64,000 nucleotides of DNA, taken from contig NZ_AVPG01000008.1 of the NCBI RefSeq assembly GCF_000775615.1, positions 49,220 to 113,219 on the forward strand, read 5' to 3'. The DNA is from Pontibacillus litoralis JSM 072002 (GTDB taxonomy: Bacteria; Bacillota; Bacilli; Bacillales; BH030062). A program made the position numbers and the translations under genes. Positions 35,820-44,260 of this stretch are shown here, one piece after another (the stretch's first letter is position 1; each line of letters begins with the position of its first letter). The notes under the pieces were generated by a model. That model did no database searches, had not been told where the DNA came from, and saw only the letters and a list, made by a program, of their open reading frames with translations.

Positions 35820-36539
35820 TTACGTTTTTCGAGAAAGTTTAATTTTGAAGGAATACATATCCGATCTATAATAAGCATTCTCAAATTCAACAAAGCTGCC
35901 ATCAATGTCGGTTATCTTTCTCTCCGCATTTAAGACACTTGTCATCGGCTCTACACCAAGTAAATTGGCATCTTCCTTTGACAACTGAATTGCCTTAATA
36001 ATTTGCTCAGCTTCCAACGTTTTTACTCCTAATTCCCTATTTAACAAATCATAAAACGCTTCTTTATTTAAATCATATTGCATCAGCTGTTCCCCTAAAG
36101 CAACAGGATAATAATGCCGCTCAATCCCGATAGGAATGTTGTTCGCATAACGAATTCGCGCGAAATGATAAGCTTCACGTAAACCTGTCACCTTTTGCAA
36201 AAAGTCATCTAATGGAATAATTTTCGATTCGACCATTTTCGTACCTGGAGTCATCCCCATACGTTCTATAGTCTCTGATGTGCTACTTAAATTTCCTAAC
36301 CAATCGTTAATCGGCTTTAGCGCTACAAATGTTCCCTTCCCCGGCTTTTTTACAAGCACTCCTTCTCTTACTAATTGAGCAACAGCTTCTCTTACTGTGC
36401 TCCGACTAACGTAATATTCGTCCATTAACTCCCGCTCGCTCGGAATTTTATCTACATATTTACCACTATATATATGACCTTCGATTCGCTCTTTCAATTG
36501 AAGATGTAATGGTACTGAATTCGTATAATTTAACGGCAT
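35820..36539 (-). CDS. GntR-family (HutC/UTRA) transcriptional regulator
   Basis: 239 aa. N-terminal GntR winged helix (1-75: PLHLQLKERIEGHIYSG, IPSERELMDEYYVSRSTVREAVAQL) and a C-terminal UTRA ligand-binding domain (~90-235) with ARIRYANNIPIGIERHYYP and FVEFENAYYRSD. Such regulators respond to a small effector. The adjacent permease, 121 nt downstream on the same strand, is the obvious candidate target. The ATG follows AGAGGTG. Confidence 0.88.
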   Translation of the reverse strand: MPLNYTNSVPLHLQLKERIEGHIYSGKYVDKIPSERELMDEYYVSRSTVREAVAQLVREGVLVKKPGKGTFVALKPINDWLGNLSSTSETIERMGMTPGTKMVESKIIPLDDFLQKVTGLREAYHFARIRYANNIPIGIERHYYPVALGEQLMQYDLNKEAFYDLLNRELGVKTLEAEQIIKAIQLSKEDANLLGVEPMTSVLNAERKITDIDGSFVEFENAYYRSDMYSFKIKLSRKT

Positions 36540-36613
36540 GCTCTATTCACCTCTTGTGAGCATTATATCATTATCATTATTGTGGTTGCTTCTCTTACCT
36601 TCAAAAAAATAAG

Positions 36614-36643
36614 TTTACCTCTAGCATTAAATCCCATTATATG
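36614..36643 (+). promoter_or_regulatory. Candidate promoter of the thiamine salvage operon
   Basis: TTTACC, 18-nt spacer, TATATG, about 20 nt upstream of the riboswitch. Both hexamers deviate from consensus. Confidence 0.4.
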
Positions 36644-36667
36644 TTACAGTGTTACACAAATAGGAAG

Positions 36668-36762
36668 TCCACTAGGGGCGCTTCGTTTAAGAGGCTGAGA
36701 TAAAGCGTTTGCTTTGGTCCCTTTGAACCTGATCTGGCTAATACCAGCGAAGGGAAGTGGAG
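36668..36762 (+). ncRNA. TPP riboswitch (THI element)
   Basis: All conserved blocks are visible in order: ACTAGGGGCGC, GGCTGAGATA, CCCTTTGAACCTGATCTGG, TAATACCAGCGAAGGGAAGT. It binds thiamine pyrophosphate in the nascent transcript. A rho-independent terminator lies 60 nt downstream, and GGAGTCGGTTGG (about 36759-36770) can pair with CCAAACCGCTCC, the 5' arm of that terminator, as an antiterminator. Control by premature termination therefore fits. Confidence 0.95.
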
Positions 36763-36821
36763 TCGGTTGGATGGACGAATTTTATGTTCCATAGTTAAGA
36801 AGGGATTCTTCTGTATACCAA

Positions 36822-36850
36822 ACCGCTCCAGTTCGGAGTGGTTTTTTTTA
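36822..36850 (+). terminator. Riboswitch-controlled attenuator terminator
   Basis: ACCGCTCC (36822-36829) pairs with GGAGTGGT (36835-36842), followed by eight Ts. It lies between the TPP aptamer and tenA. Confidence 0.9.
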
Positions 36851-36930
36851 TGGGGATTCTTGTCTAAGCCAATCACCCTCCTCCCACCCCGCTAGTGCTT
36901 CCAAATTTATTATTCTAGGAGGCTATTTAA

Positions 36931-37629
36931 GTGACATTCACCGAACAACTTCGCCAAGAGGCGGACCCAATTTTTGAAGCCATTATAGAGCATCCGTTTG
37001 TAAGAGGGATTGCTGCTGGAAATGTACCGAAAGAAGCTGTCAAACATTACGTTAAAGCAGACTTTGAGTACTTAAATGCTTTTATGCATGTCTATGGAAT
37101 CGCTATCTCTAAATGTCACGACAGAAAGGATATGGCGTTCTTCTCAGAGCAAATTAACTTTGTTATCAACAGTGAAACGCACCCTCACCACAATCTATGT
37201 AACTATATCGGCATTCCTTATGAAGCGTTACAAGGCTACCCGCTTCCACCTAGTGCAGATCACTATATTAAACATATGAAACATTATGCGCATGAAGGAA
37301 GTTTAGGCGAAATTCTCGCTGCCTTATTACCATGTCCGTGGACGTACCTTGAAATTGGGAATCGACTAATGGACGAAGTTAAGCCTGATGAGAACCACCC
37401 ATTATATGAGTGGATTCATTTCTATGCAGATGGGGAAATGGAGAATACGACAATGAAATTACGCCGGCACCTCGACAGCTGGGCTGAAGGAGCGAGCGAA
37501 CGAGAAAAGAAGGCAATGACTGATGCATTTATAAAGAGTTGTCAGTTAGAATGGGGCTTCTGGGAGATGTCATATAATGTAGAAACTTGGGATTTAAACC
37601 CGAAGCACGCCACCTCAACATCACTTTAA
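36931..37629 (+). CDS. tenA: Thiaminase II / aminopyrimidine aminohydrolase TenA
   Basis: 232 aa, all-helical TenA fold. It hydrolyses thiamine breakdown products such as aminomethyl-HMP to recover the pyrimidine. Visible are VKADFEYLNAFMHVYGIAI with the active-site Asp/Tyr region, the catalytic Cys in ALLPCPWTYLEIG, and the terminal FIKSCQLEWGFWEMSY with the conserved Glu. Start is GTG behind TAGGAGG. It is first in the riboswitch-controlled tenA-thiM-thiE operon, so the operon is a salvage rather than a de novo route. Confidence 0.95.
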   Translation: MTFTEQLRQEADPIFEAIIEHPFVRGIAAGNVPKEAVKHYVKADFEYLNAFMHVYGIAISKCHDRKDMAFFSEQINFVINSETHPHHNLCNYIGIPYEALQGYPLPPSADHYIKHMKHYAHEGSLGEILAALLPCPWTYLEIGNRLMDEVKPDENHPLYEWIHFYADGEMENTTMKLRRHLDSWAEGASEREKKAMTDAFIKSCQLEWGFWEMSYNVETWDLNPKHATSTSL

Positions 37630-37665
37630 ATTTTTATCCACAATGATAGAGAAGGAGCATCTGAA

Positions 37666-38469
37666 ATGAACGTGAAAGGTGAATTATTAACAACTTTACG
37701 AAAAAAGAATCCACTTATCCACAACTTAACAAATGAAGTCGTTACGAATTTTACTGCCAATGGATTATATGCGTTAGGCGCTTCTCCTGTTATGAGTAAA
37801 GCCCCGGAAGAAGCAGCTGAAATGGCATCTATAGCAGATGGTGTGCTAATTAATATCGGTACGTTAACTGCTAATGAGGTAAAAGCCATGAAGGCGGCAG
37901 GAAAGAAAGCAAATGAATTAAATATTCCTGTCGTACTTGATCCAGTTGGCGTCGCCGCTACCCCATATCGAAAACAGGTTTGTATGGAGCTGTTAAAAGA
38001 TATACACTTCACTGCCATTCGAGGCAATGCAGGTGAGATTGCGACGTTAATCGACCAACCATGGGAAGCACGTGGCGTTGATTCATCTGATGATGGTGAT
38101 GTCGTAGCACTTGCCCAAACTGCAACGAAACAATTAAATACACTCATACTGTTAACAGGGAAAATGGACGTGATTGCCTATAAAGAAGAAACCATCGTTT
38201 GTCATAATGGCTCTCCTATGCTTGCAACCATTACGGGATCTGGCTGTTTGCTCGGTTCCGTATTGACTGCCTTTTTAACGTTGGAAGGAGAGGTTGTGGA
38301 TAAAGCTACTGCCGCTATTACAACGTACACAATAGCAAGTGAACAAGCTGTGGACAAAGCAGAAGGACCAGGCTCTTTCCACGTTTATTTTCTAGATGCT
38401 TTAGCTGCTGTGGATGAGCAGCAAATTCATCAGCATGCACGTGTTGAACAAGGAGCGAAAGTACGATGA
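37666..38469 (+). CDS. thiM: Hydroxyethylthiazole kinase ThiM
   Basis: 267 aa ribokinase-like enzyme phosphorylating the thiazole moiety with ATP. Conserved segments: PLIHNLTNEVVTNFTANG at the N-terminus, GASPVMSKAPEEA, PVVLDPVGVAATPYRK, IRGNAGEIATL and the catalytic GSGCLLGSV. Length is normal for the family. The ATG follows GAAGGAG, 36 nt after tenA, and its last codons overlap thiE (ATGA). Confidence 0.95.
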   Translation: MNVKGELLTTLRKKNPLIHNLTNEVVTNFTANGLYALGASPVMSKAPEEAAEMASIADGVLINIGTLTANEVKAMKAAGKKANELNIPVVLDPVGVAATPYRKQVCMELLKDIHFTAIRGNAGEIATLIDQPWEARGVDSSDDGDVVALAQTATKQLNTLILLTGKMDVIAYKEETIVCHNGSPMLATITGSGCLLGSVLTAFLTLEGEVVDKATAAITTYTIASEQAVDKAEGPGSFHVYFLDALAAVDEQQIHQHARVEQGAKVR

Positions 38470-39107
38470 GTGAAATGAAACAGATTCTACCATTATATTT
38501 CATCATGGGAAGTCAAGATTGTAAGTTAGATCCCGCCTTTACATTAACGGAAGCAATAAAAGGTGGCATCACTTGCTTTCAATTCCGCGAAAAAGGACCA
38601 GGCTCACTACAAGGAACGGAGAAAGTAGCATTAGGGAGAAAGCTACAAAGAATATGTCGAGAAAGTAATATTCCCTTTATCGTTAATGATGACATAGAAC
38701 TGGCTAATACATTACAGGCAGATGGCATTCACGTCGGCCAAGATGATATGCCTATTGAGGAAGTTGTGCATAAGTTTGTGGGGAACATCATTGGTCTATC
38801 CGTTCATACTGTCGAGGAAGCCAAACAAGCTGCCACGCATAATATTGACTACATTGGAGTTGGTCCTATTTTCCCAACTGGTACGAAAAAGGACGCTAAG
38901 AAACCAGTTGGCGCATCACATATTCACACCATACGGGATGCTGGTATTTCAACTCCTATCGTGGGAATTGGTGGGATTACAAAGCAAAATGCGCATCATG
39001 TTATTCAAGCCGGTGCAGAGGGAATCTCCCTTATATCAGCCATTAGCATGAGTGATTACCCACAACTAGCTGCTAAACAATTAAAAGCCATTTTAACACT
39101 GGCATGA
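38466..39107 (+). CDS. thiE: Thiamine-phosphate synthase ThiE
   Basis: 213 aa TIM barrel that condenses HMP-pyrophosphate with HET-phosphate to thiamine phosphate. Motifs: CFQFREKG (usually QxREK), PFIVNDDIELA, IHVGQDDMP, YIGVGPIFPTGTKKDA and GGITKQNAHHVIQAGAEGIS. The start overlaps the thiM stop by four bases, indicating coupling. thiD is absent here, so HMP kinase must be encoded elsewhere. Confidence 0.95.
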   Translation: MSEMKQILPLYFIMGSQDCKLDPAFTLTEAIKGGITCFQFREKGPGSLQGTEKVALGRKLQRICRESNIPFIVNDDIELANTLQADGIHVGQDDMPIEEVVHKFVGNIIGLSVHTVEEAKQAATHNIDYIGVGPIFPTGTKKDAKKPVGASHIHTIRDAGISTPIVGIGGITKQNAHHVIQAGAEGISLISAISMSDYPQLAAKQLKAILTLA

Positions 39108-39152
39108 GGAGAGGTTGACTCTTCGCCAAATGAACGTTGCCCGCTATATGTT

Positions 39153-39203
39153 GAAACGGTCGGAAAAGCTATGTATAAGACGCTTTCCCGACCGTTTTTA
39201 TTT
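39153..39203 (+). terminator. Terminator after thiE, bidirectional
   Basis: AAACGGTCGG (39154-39163) pairs with CCGACCGTTT (39188-39197), followed by Ts. It also reaches the 3' end of the convergent gene. Confidence 0.88.
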
Positions 39204-40019
39204 GTTCGCAGCAAGTCGGTGATAAATGATATTGAGTTCAGCTCCTATTACGAAAATTAAACCAATGAGGAAGAACCATACCATTAATATAATTACCCCT
39301 CCTAAGCTTCCGTAAGTAGCCGAGTAATTACCGAAATTACTAATATAATAAGAGAACCCTAACGAAATCAAGAGCCATAGCACGGTTGCAACACAAGCTC
39401 CAGGGAATATATGTTTATATGGCAATCGTTTATTCGGTGCAAAGCGATAGAGCAAAATTAATATCGTGCTCATGACGACGAAACTAATTCCCCATCTTGC
39501 GAAACTCAGCCCACCCATAACAGAGTCGGGAATCGAAATAATACGATTGATCAATTGAATAATCACCTCGCCAAAAACAGGAAGAAGTAGCGCCACTCCT
39601 AATGCAACAATCATCCCTAATGTTAACAAAACCGATAAAGCTTTTACTTTGACAAATGAACGTGTTTCTTCGACATTGTATGCTTCATTGGCCGCTTTTA
39701 TAAACGCTGTCATGCCGCTTGATGCAGTCCAAATAGTACCGATAATACCAAACGTTAATAATCCTTCTTTAGGTACAGATACTAAATCAACAATCGTTTC
39801 TTCAAATACTGCTCCTGTTTCACCAGGAATTGAGTTCGTTATCATTTGTACCGCACGATCCGGATCAATATTGAAATAAGGTACGATAGCTAATACTAGA
39901 ATGAGTAATGGTACAATAGATAATAAATAATAATAAGCTTGAGCCGCTGCAAGAATAGGTACATTGTCTTTCTGAAACTCTTTAATCAATTCCTTTGCAA
40001 AATACAGGGCCGTTTGCAT
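39198..40019 (-). CDS. YihY/BrkB-family inner-membrane protein
   Basis: 273 aa, six hydrophobic segments of the YihY/virulence factor BrkB family (once misnamed RNase BN): AAAQAYYYLLSIVPLLILVL, TFGIIGTIWTASSGMTAFI, YRFAPNKRLPYKHIFPGA and YSATYGSLGGVIILMVWFFL. The function of this family is not established; transport or envelope roles are suggested. The ATG at 40019 is preferred because GGAGGTGA sits 6-8 nt upstream; a GTG three codons earlier would overlap that site. Transcribed alone, convergent with the thi operon. Confidence 0.88.
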   Translation of the reverse strand: MQTALYFAKELIKEFQKDNVPILAAAQAYYYLLSIVPLLILVLAIVPYFNIDPDRAVQMITNSIPGETGAVFEETIVDLVSVPKEGLLTFGIIGTIWTASSGMTAFIKAANEAYNVEETRSFVKVKALSVLLTLGMIVALGVALLLPVFGEVIIQLINRIISIPDSVMGGLSFARWGISFVVMSTILILLYRFAPNKRLPYKHIFPGACVATVLWLLISLGFSYYISNFGNYSATYGSLGGVIILMVWFFLIGLIFVIGAELNIIYHRLAANK

Positions 40020-40124
40020 CTTGTTCACCTCCGTAATATGTTACTTTACCTTTATCCACATGTATATATAAGCTTATTCTTCTTAACAATTACGAAAGAT
40101 TCCGTTTCCTCGCTATCATTAGTT

Positions 40125-40150
40125 GTTTATTTTGTTATATAATAGGGAAC
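40125..40150 (+). promoter_or_regulatory. Possible sigma-B-type promoter before the DUF948 pair
   Basis: GTTTAT, 14-nt spacer, GGGAAC resembles the sigma-B consensus GTTTAA-N12-15-GGGTAT at 9 of 12 positions. In Bacillus, DUF948 genes are commonly stress-controlled. Weak evidence. Confidence 0.3.
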
Positions 40151-40237
40151 AAAGAGGGATATATCTACTGCTGGCTTTTTTCATCCACTATTTATCTACT
40201 TTAACACTCCATATTATAGAAAAGGAGGGACAAGTTT

Positions 40238-40642
40238 GTGGAATTGATTTACATTAGCGCACTCATCATTGCTATCGCTTTTGCCATACTAACGTTATAC
40301 GTTGTCAAAACACTTCAACATGTCACTCATACGATTACTGGCTTGGATAACACGTTAGCAGATGTCGTGCAAAAAACAGATCGAATCACTAAGGAAACAG
40401 AACAACTTATTCACCAATCTAGTAAACTTACAGATGATGTTCAACACAAGGTTCAAGCGACGAACAGCTTATTCGAATCGCTTGAAGATGTCGGAAAAGC
40501 AACCGAGAACATTCACCAATCGCTACAAACGACGAAAACTACATACGACACAAGCGCTAAAGAAAACACGGATACACTTGCTACATATATTCGTTGGGGT
40601 GAAACAGCCTTAACATTATATCGATCACTTAAGAAAAAATAA
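40238..40642 (+). CDS. DUF948 membrane protein (YtxG-like), first copy
   Basis: 134 aa. One N-terminal membrane helix (about residues 3-24, ISALIIAIAFAILTLYVV) followed by a long, mostly helical stretch rich in Thr/Gln/Lys with heptad character (DNTLADVVQKTDRI, SSKLTDDVQHKVQ). This is the architecture of DUF948 general-stress proteins, whose molecular role is unknown. Start is GTG behind AAAGGAGGG. It is followed after 22 nt by a paralogue, so the two are one operon. Confidence 0.8.
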   Translation: MELIYISALIIAIAFAILTLYVVKTLQHVTHTITGLDNTLADVVQKTDRITKETEQLIHQSSKLTDDVQHKVQATNSLFESLEDVGKATENIHQSLQTTKTTYDTSAKENTDTLATYIRWGETALTLYRSLKKK

Positions 40643-40664
40643 TTTACGGATGGAGAGATAGACA

Positions 40665-41129
40665 ATGACGTTATTAGGTATTGGTGTACTGATTATTGGA
40701 ATTGCATTCTTTATTCTAGTCATTTACCTTTCTAAAACACTTAACCAATTAGCGAATGTGCTAGATGGTGTGCATAAGACGGTTGATCAGTTACCTGAAC
40801 AGCTAGACAGCGTGATGAAAGAAACGGGACAATTGTTAAACAAAAGCAATGATACACTTGAAGATGTAAACACGAAATTAGCTGCATTAAGCCCACTGTT
40901 TTATATTGTTGGGGATATTGGGGAGTCTTCTCGAAAACTATCCTCATCACTTGTTCATGTAACAGAATCTATGAAACAAAGCACTAAAGAAGGAAAAGAC
41001 GTTGCAAATAATCATAATTTAAATGGTCTATACGGCGCTATCGCACTTGGATATTATATTATGCAAAAACGCAACATCCTAAAAAAATCCGCTGATGAAG
41101 CAGCTGAAGCATTTCACGAAAATGCTTAA
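40665..41129 (+). CDS. DUF948 membrane protein, second copy
   Basis: 154 aa paralogue of the preceding gene: N-terminal membrane helix (LGIGVLIIGIAFFILVIYLS), then a helical region (VHKTVDQLPEQLDSVMKETG, LLNKSNDTLEDVNTK) shared with the first copy. The C-terminus adds NLNGLYGAIALGYYIMQKRN, a short second hydrophobic patch. GGAGAG precedes the ATG. The two copies may form a heteromeric coiled-coil assembly at the membrane; this is inference. Confidence 0.8.
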   Translation: MTLLGIGVLIIGIAFFILVIYLSKTLNQLANVLDGVHKTVDQLPEQLDSVMKETGQLLNKSNDTLEDVNTKLAALSPLFYIVGDIGESSRKLSSSLVHVTESMKQSTKEGKDVANNHNLNGLYGAIALGYYIMQKRNILKKSADEAAEAFHENA

Positions 41130-41133
41130 AAGG

Positions 41134-41172
41134 AAGGTTGGCCCCTTTTCTCAAGGTGGCCACCTTTTTTTA
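41134..41172 (+). terminator. Terminator between the DUF948 pair and the ABC-F gene
   Basis: AAGGTTGGCC (41134-41143) pairs with GGCCACCTT (41158-41166, one bulged base), followed by a seven-T run. Confidence 0.8.
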
Positions 41173-43071
41173 TTCCACGCCCTCTATAATGGTCGACAGC
41201 TCTTCCCATCGCTCCATTAAGTGTTCTAGTTTCTCTTCTAACACTTGTTGCTCTTCTAACAACTGCTGAGCCTTTATGGCATCACTACCAGTTTGCGTCA
41301 TTTCTTCTTGCACTTCTTCTAATCGTATTTCTAATTCCTCGATTCGATCCTCGATTGTGTTCCATTCTTGTTGCTCATGATAAGATAATTTCTTTCGCTT
41401 TTGCTTTTTATGTGGTGATGTTTTCTTTTCTTCCTTTGCTTGTTGTCGTTCTAACGCTAATGCTGCCCCTTCTTCTTCCTTGCGAACATCTAAGTATTCT
41501 GTATAATTGCCTTGAAAACGTCGAATCTGCCCATTTCCTTCAAATGCGATTAAATGATCAACGACACGATCTAAGAAATAGCGATCATGAGATACCGTGA
41601 TGACTACACCAGGAAAATGCTCTAAATATTCCTCTAAAATGGATAATGTTTGTATATCTAAGTCATTGGTAGGCTCATCAAGGAACAACACATTCGGTTC
41701 CTGCATTAACACACGTAATAAATATAGTCTGCGCCTTTCTCCTCCAGATAATCGATAAATGTAGCTCCACTGCATGTAGCGTGAGAACATGAACCGTTCT
41801 AGCATTTGTTCTGCTGTAATAACATCTCCATTTGGCGTATAAATGACTTCTGCTTCTTCTTTGATATACTCAATTACGCGTAAGGATTCATCCATTTCTT
41901 GATGATCTTGCGTGTAGTAACCTACCTTCACTGTTTGTCCTGTCACAACTTCCCCTTCATCATATTCAATACGACCAGCCATTATGTTGAGTAGTGTGGA
42001 CTTCCCACTTCCGTTTGCTCCTATGATGCCGAGTCGTTCTCCTGGGACAACCAAATAGTTAAAGTCGTTAATAACGCACACCTTATCAAATGATTTAGAT
42101 ACACCCTTCACTTCTAATACGTCATTCCCTAACCGTTTCGACCCAATTGCTATTTCTAATTGCTCACTACTTGTTTCTGGTGCATCATCCATCAAGGCAT
42201 GCGCCCGTTCTTTACGCGCCTTTTGCTTCGTTCCTCTTGCTTTAGGTCCTCTTCTTAACCAAGCAAGTTCACGTCGTAACAAGTTTTGCCGCTTCTCTTC
42301 AGATTGACGTTCTTGCTCCTCTCGTTCGGCTTTTTTCTCAAGAAACGTCTCATAGTTACCTTGGTAAATGTACAAGTTTCCTTTGTCTAATTCATAAATC
42401 CGATTCGTCACCCGATTTAAGAAATATCGATCGTGCGTAACGACGATTAAAGAACCTTGATACGTGTTTAAAAACGACTCCAACCACTCAATCGTTTCAT
42501 TGTCCAAATGGTTCGTTGGTTCATCTAATAGAAGAAGATCGGCAGGCTGAATTAATGCCTTCGCAATAGCTACTCGTTTCTTTTGTCCACCTGAAAGTTC
42601 GATGATTTTCTTATCAAATTCCGTAATACCAAGCTTTGTTAAAACTGTTTTGGCAACGGCATTCGCCTCCCATGCATCTAATTCATCCATGTGTTGCTGC
42701 GCCTTAAAAAGCTGCCCTTGCATCTTTTCATTCATTGGATCTTGCTCAAGCTGTTGAATCGCCTTCTCATATTGACGCATCGCTTTCATAATTACGGAAT
42801 CCCCATAATAAATTTGCTCCAAAACATTTAAAGCAGGATCTAATTTAGGCTCCTGCGGCAAATATTCAAGATGAAAATCATTAGCATGAATGATCTTCCC
42901 TTTTTCTGCAGAATCCATCCCTGCTAAAACGTTTAGTAAAGTCGATTTCCCTGTACCATTTACCCCAATTAAACCGATGCGTTCTAGCGGTTCAATCGTA
43001 AAGGTAATGTCTCGAAATAATTCTTTATCTCCATACGTTTTGTATACATTCTCAACGGATAATATACTCAT
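41170..43071 (-). CDS. ABC-F family ATPase (Uup/YfmR-type)
   Basis: 633 aa cytosolic protein without membrane segments, with two ABC domains: Walker A GVNGTGKST and GANGSGKST, signatures LSGGQKKRVAIAK and LSGGERRRLYLL, Walker B LLLLDEPTNHLD and VLFLDEPTNDLD. The interdomain linker with ELAWLRRGPKARGTKQKARK is typical of ABC-F ribosome-binding factors. A C-terminal coiled coil (~560-630) marks the Uup/YfmR branch. Such proteins act on the ribosome to relieve stalled elongation. Length matches Bacillus YfmR. Divergent from the GGDEF gene. Confidence 0.9.
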   Translation of the reverse strand: MSILSVENVYKTYGDKELFRDITFTIEPLERIGLIGVNGTGKSTLLNVLAGMDSAEKGKIIHANDFHLEYLPQEPKLDPALNVLEQIYYGDSVIMKAMRQYEKAIQQLEQDPMNEKMQGQLFKAQQHMDELDAWEANAVAKTVLTKLGITEFDKKIIELSGGQKKRVAIAKALIQPADLLLLDEPTNHLDNETIEWLESFLNTYQGSLIVVTHDRYFLNRVTNRIYELDKGNLYIYQGNYETFLEKKAEREEQERQSEEKRQNLLRRELAWLRRGPKARGTKQKARKERAHALMDDAPETSSEQLEIAIGSKRLGNDVLEVKGVSKSFDKVCVINDFNYLVVPGERLGIIGANGSGKSTLLNIMAGRIEYDEGEVVTGQTVKVGYYTQDHQEMDESLRVIEYIKEEAEVIYTPNGDVITAEQMLERFMFSRYMQWSYIYRLSGGERRRLYLLRVLMQEPNVLFLDEPTNDLDIQTLSILEEYLEHFPGVVITVSHDRYFLDRVVDHLIAFEGNGQIRRFQGNYTEYLDVRKEEEGAALALERQQAKEEKKTSPHKKQKRKKLSYHEQQEWNTIEDRIEELEIRLEEVQEEMTQTGSDAIKAQQLLEEQQVLEEKLEHLMERWEELSTIIEGVE

Positions 43072-43118
43072 TAATCGTAACCGCCCTTTTCATCCATATC
43101 ACATTTGTTTTACAACAA

Positions 43119-43136
43119 TTTACACATCTTTACACA
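43119..43136. promoter_or_regulatory. Direct repeat TTTACACA in the divergent ABC-F/GGDEF promoter region
   Basis: TTTACACA occurs at 43119-43126 and 43129-43136, one helical turn (10 bp) apart. A closely similar repeat lies before the htrA-like gene. A response-regulator site is possible. Confidence 0.35.
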
Positions 43137-43240
43137 ATCTTAACTAATATCTACAATAAAAGACTTCATAAACCGCCTACAAATATGGGATAATATTCTC
43201 ATAACAATAGTCCTAGCAAATGACAAAAGTGGGTGTGATG

Positions 43241-44209
43241 ATGCTTACATTTATTGGTGAAATAGCCGAAGCAATCCCAATGGTTTCTAAATCAACGCTC
43301 GGCTTAAACGTCAATCAACTCTTTGAACAACATCCTGATTTAGAAGGTGCCGTCGTTGGCCATCAAGGCATCATTGACGGCTTACTGATGAAAAATAAAT
43401 TCTATCAAAAAATTGCTGTTAAATATGGCTACGACTTATTCATGGGAAGACCAATTGAACTTATCATGGATACGTCCCCTCTCGTCGTTGATTATTATGA
43501 TTCGATTATTCACGTAAGCACTAAAGCGATGCACCGTACACAATCTCAACTGTATGATTACGTCATTGTTACGAATAATGGTTCCTTTTACGGCATCGTT
43601 AGTATCAAAGATTTGCTCCAAACATTCGCTGAAGTTCAAACGTATTTAGCTCGCTTCTCTAATCCTTTAACAGGGCTCCCAGGCAACATCATGATAGAAG
43701 AACAACTAGAACGAGCCTTATGTCAACCTGAATACAGCATCTTCTATTTTGACTTAAACCAGTTTAAAGCGTATAACGACTTGTATGGCTTTAAACAAGG
43801 GGATCTCGTCATTAGAGAAACAGCTGCTATGATTCAAGATGGATTCTATGGCTATGACTCGAACAAGAAATTTGTTGGTCACATTGGTGGAGATGACTTT
43901 ATCGGTATTATTCATCATTACAATTACCGAGCTATTTGCGAACACATTCTCCGGCAATTTGATCAAAGCGTGCGACATTTTTATTCCTTAGAAGATTTAG
44001 ATAGAGGGTTTGTCATTGCTTACGATCGAGACAAGAAACTAAAGGAAACGCCTTTACTCTCCCTTGCAATTGCCGTTATAACCAATCAACATACCACTTT
44101 TCATTCTACTAATGAGCTCAGTGCTTACGCATCCCAACTTAAATCATTTTGTAAGCTAACATCTGGTAGTCGTTACGTTGTCGATGTTGATTATCCTAGT
44201 AAGGTGTAA
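43241..44209 (+). CDS. GGDEF-domain protein with N-terminal CBS-like region
   Basis: 322 aa, no membrane helix. The N-terminal half (~20-140) looks like a CBS-type pair (AVVGHQGIIDGLLMKNKFYQ, YVIVTNNGSFYGIVSIKDLL). The C-terminal half is a GGDEF domain: NPLTGLPGN, FYFDLNQFKAYNDLYGFKQG and HIGGDDF. The signature GGDDF is one conservative step from GGDEF, the Arg usually before it is missing and no RxxD inhibitory site is seen, so diguanylate cyclase activity is plausible but unproven. Start uncertain: the ATG at 43241 has AGTGGGTG at suitable distance; the frame is open to 43220. Confidence 0.8.
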   Translation: MLTFIGEIAEAIPMVSKSTLGLNVNQLFEQHPDLEGAVVGHQGIIDGLLMKNKFYQKIAVKYGYDLFMGRPIELIMDTSPLVVDYYDSIIHVSTKAMHRTQSQLYDYVIVTNNGSFYGIVSIKDLLQTFAEVQTYLARFSNPLTGLPGNIMIEEQLERALCQPEYSIFYFDLNQFKAYNDLYGFKQGDLVIRETAAMIQDGFYGYDSNKKFVGHIGGDDFIGIIHHYNYRAICEHILRQFDQSVRHFYSLEDLDRGFVIAYDRDKKLKETPLLSLAIAVITNQHTTFHSTNELSAYASQLKSFCKLTSGSRYVVDVDYPSKV

Positions 44210-44215
44210 ACGTAT

Positions 44216-44249
44216 GAGGCGCCATTCTATAAACAGAATAGTGCCTTTA
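44216..44249 (+). terminator. Hairpin between the GGDEF gene and the histidine kinase gene
   Basis: AGGC-ATTCT and AGAAT-GCCT arms pair with mismatches; only three Ts follow. Weak candidate between convergent genes. Confidence 0.35.
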
Positions 44250-44260
44250 TCGTTACCAAT

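Noticed and set aside
36652..36876. Minus-strand open frame across the thiamine leader.
   Set aside because: The region is fully explained by the TPP riboswitch and its terminator.
37626..38147. Minus-strand open frame of 173 codons opposite thiM.
   Set aside because: Shadow of a well-conserved gene; low-complexity Ser/Ala/Thr translation and no start signal.
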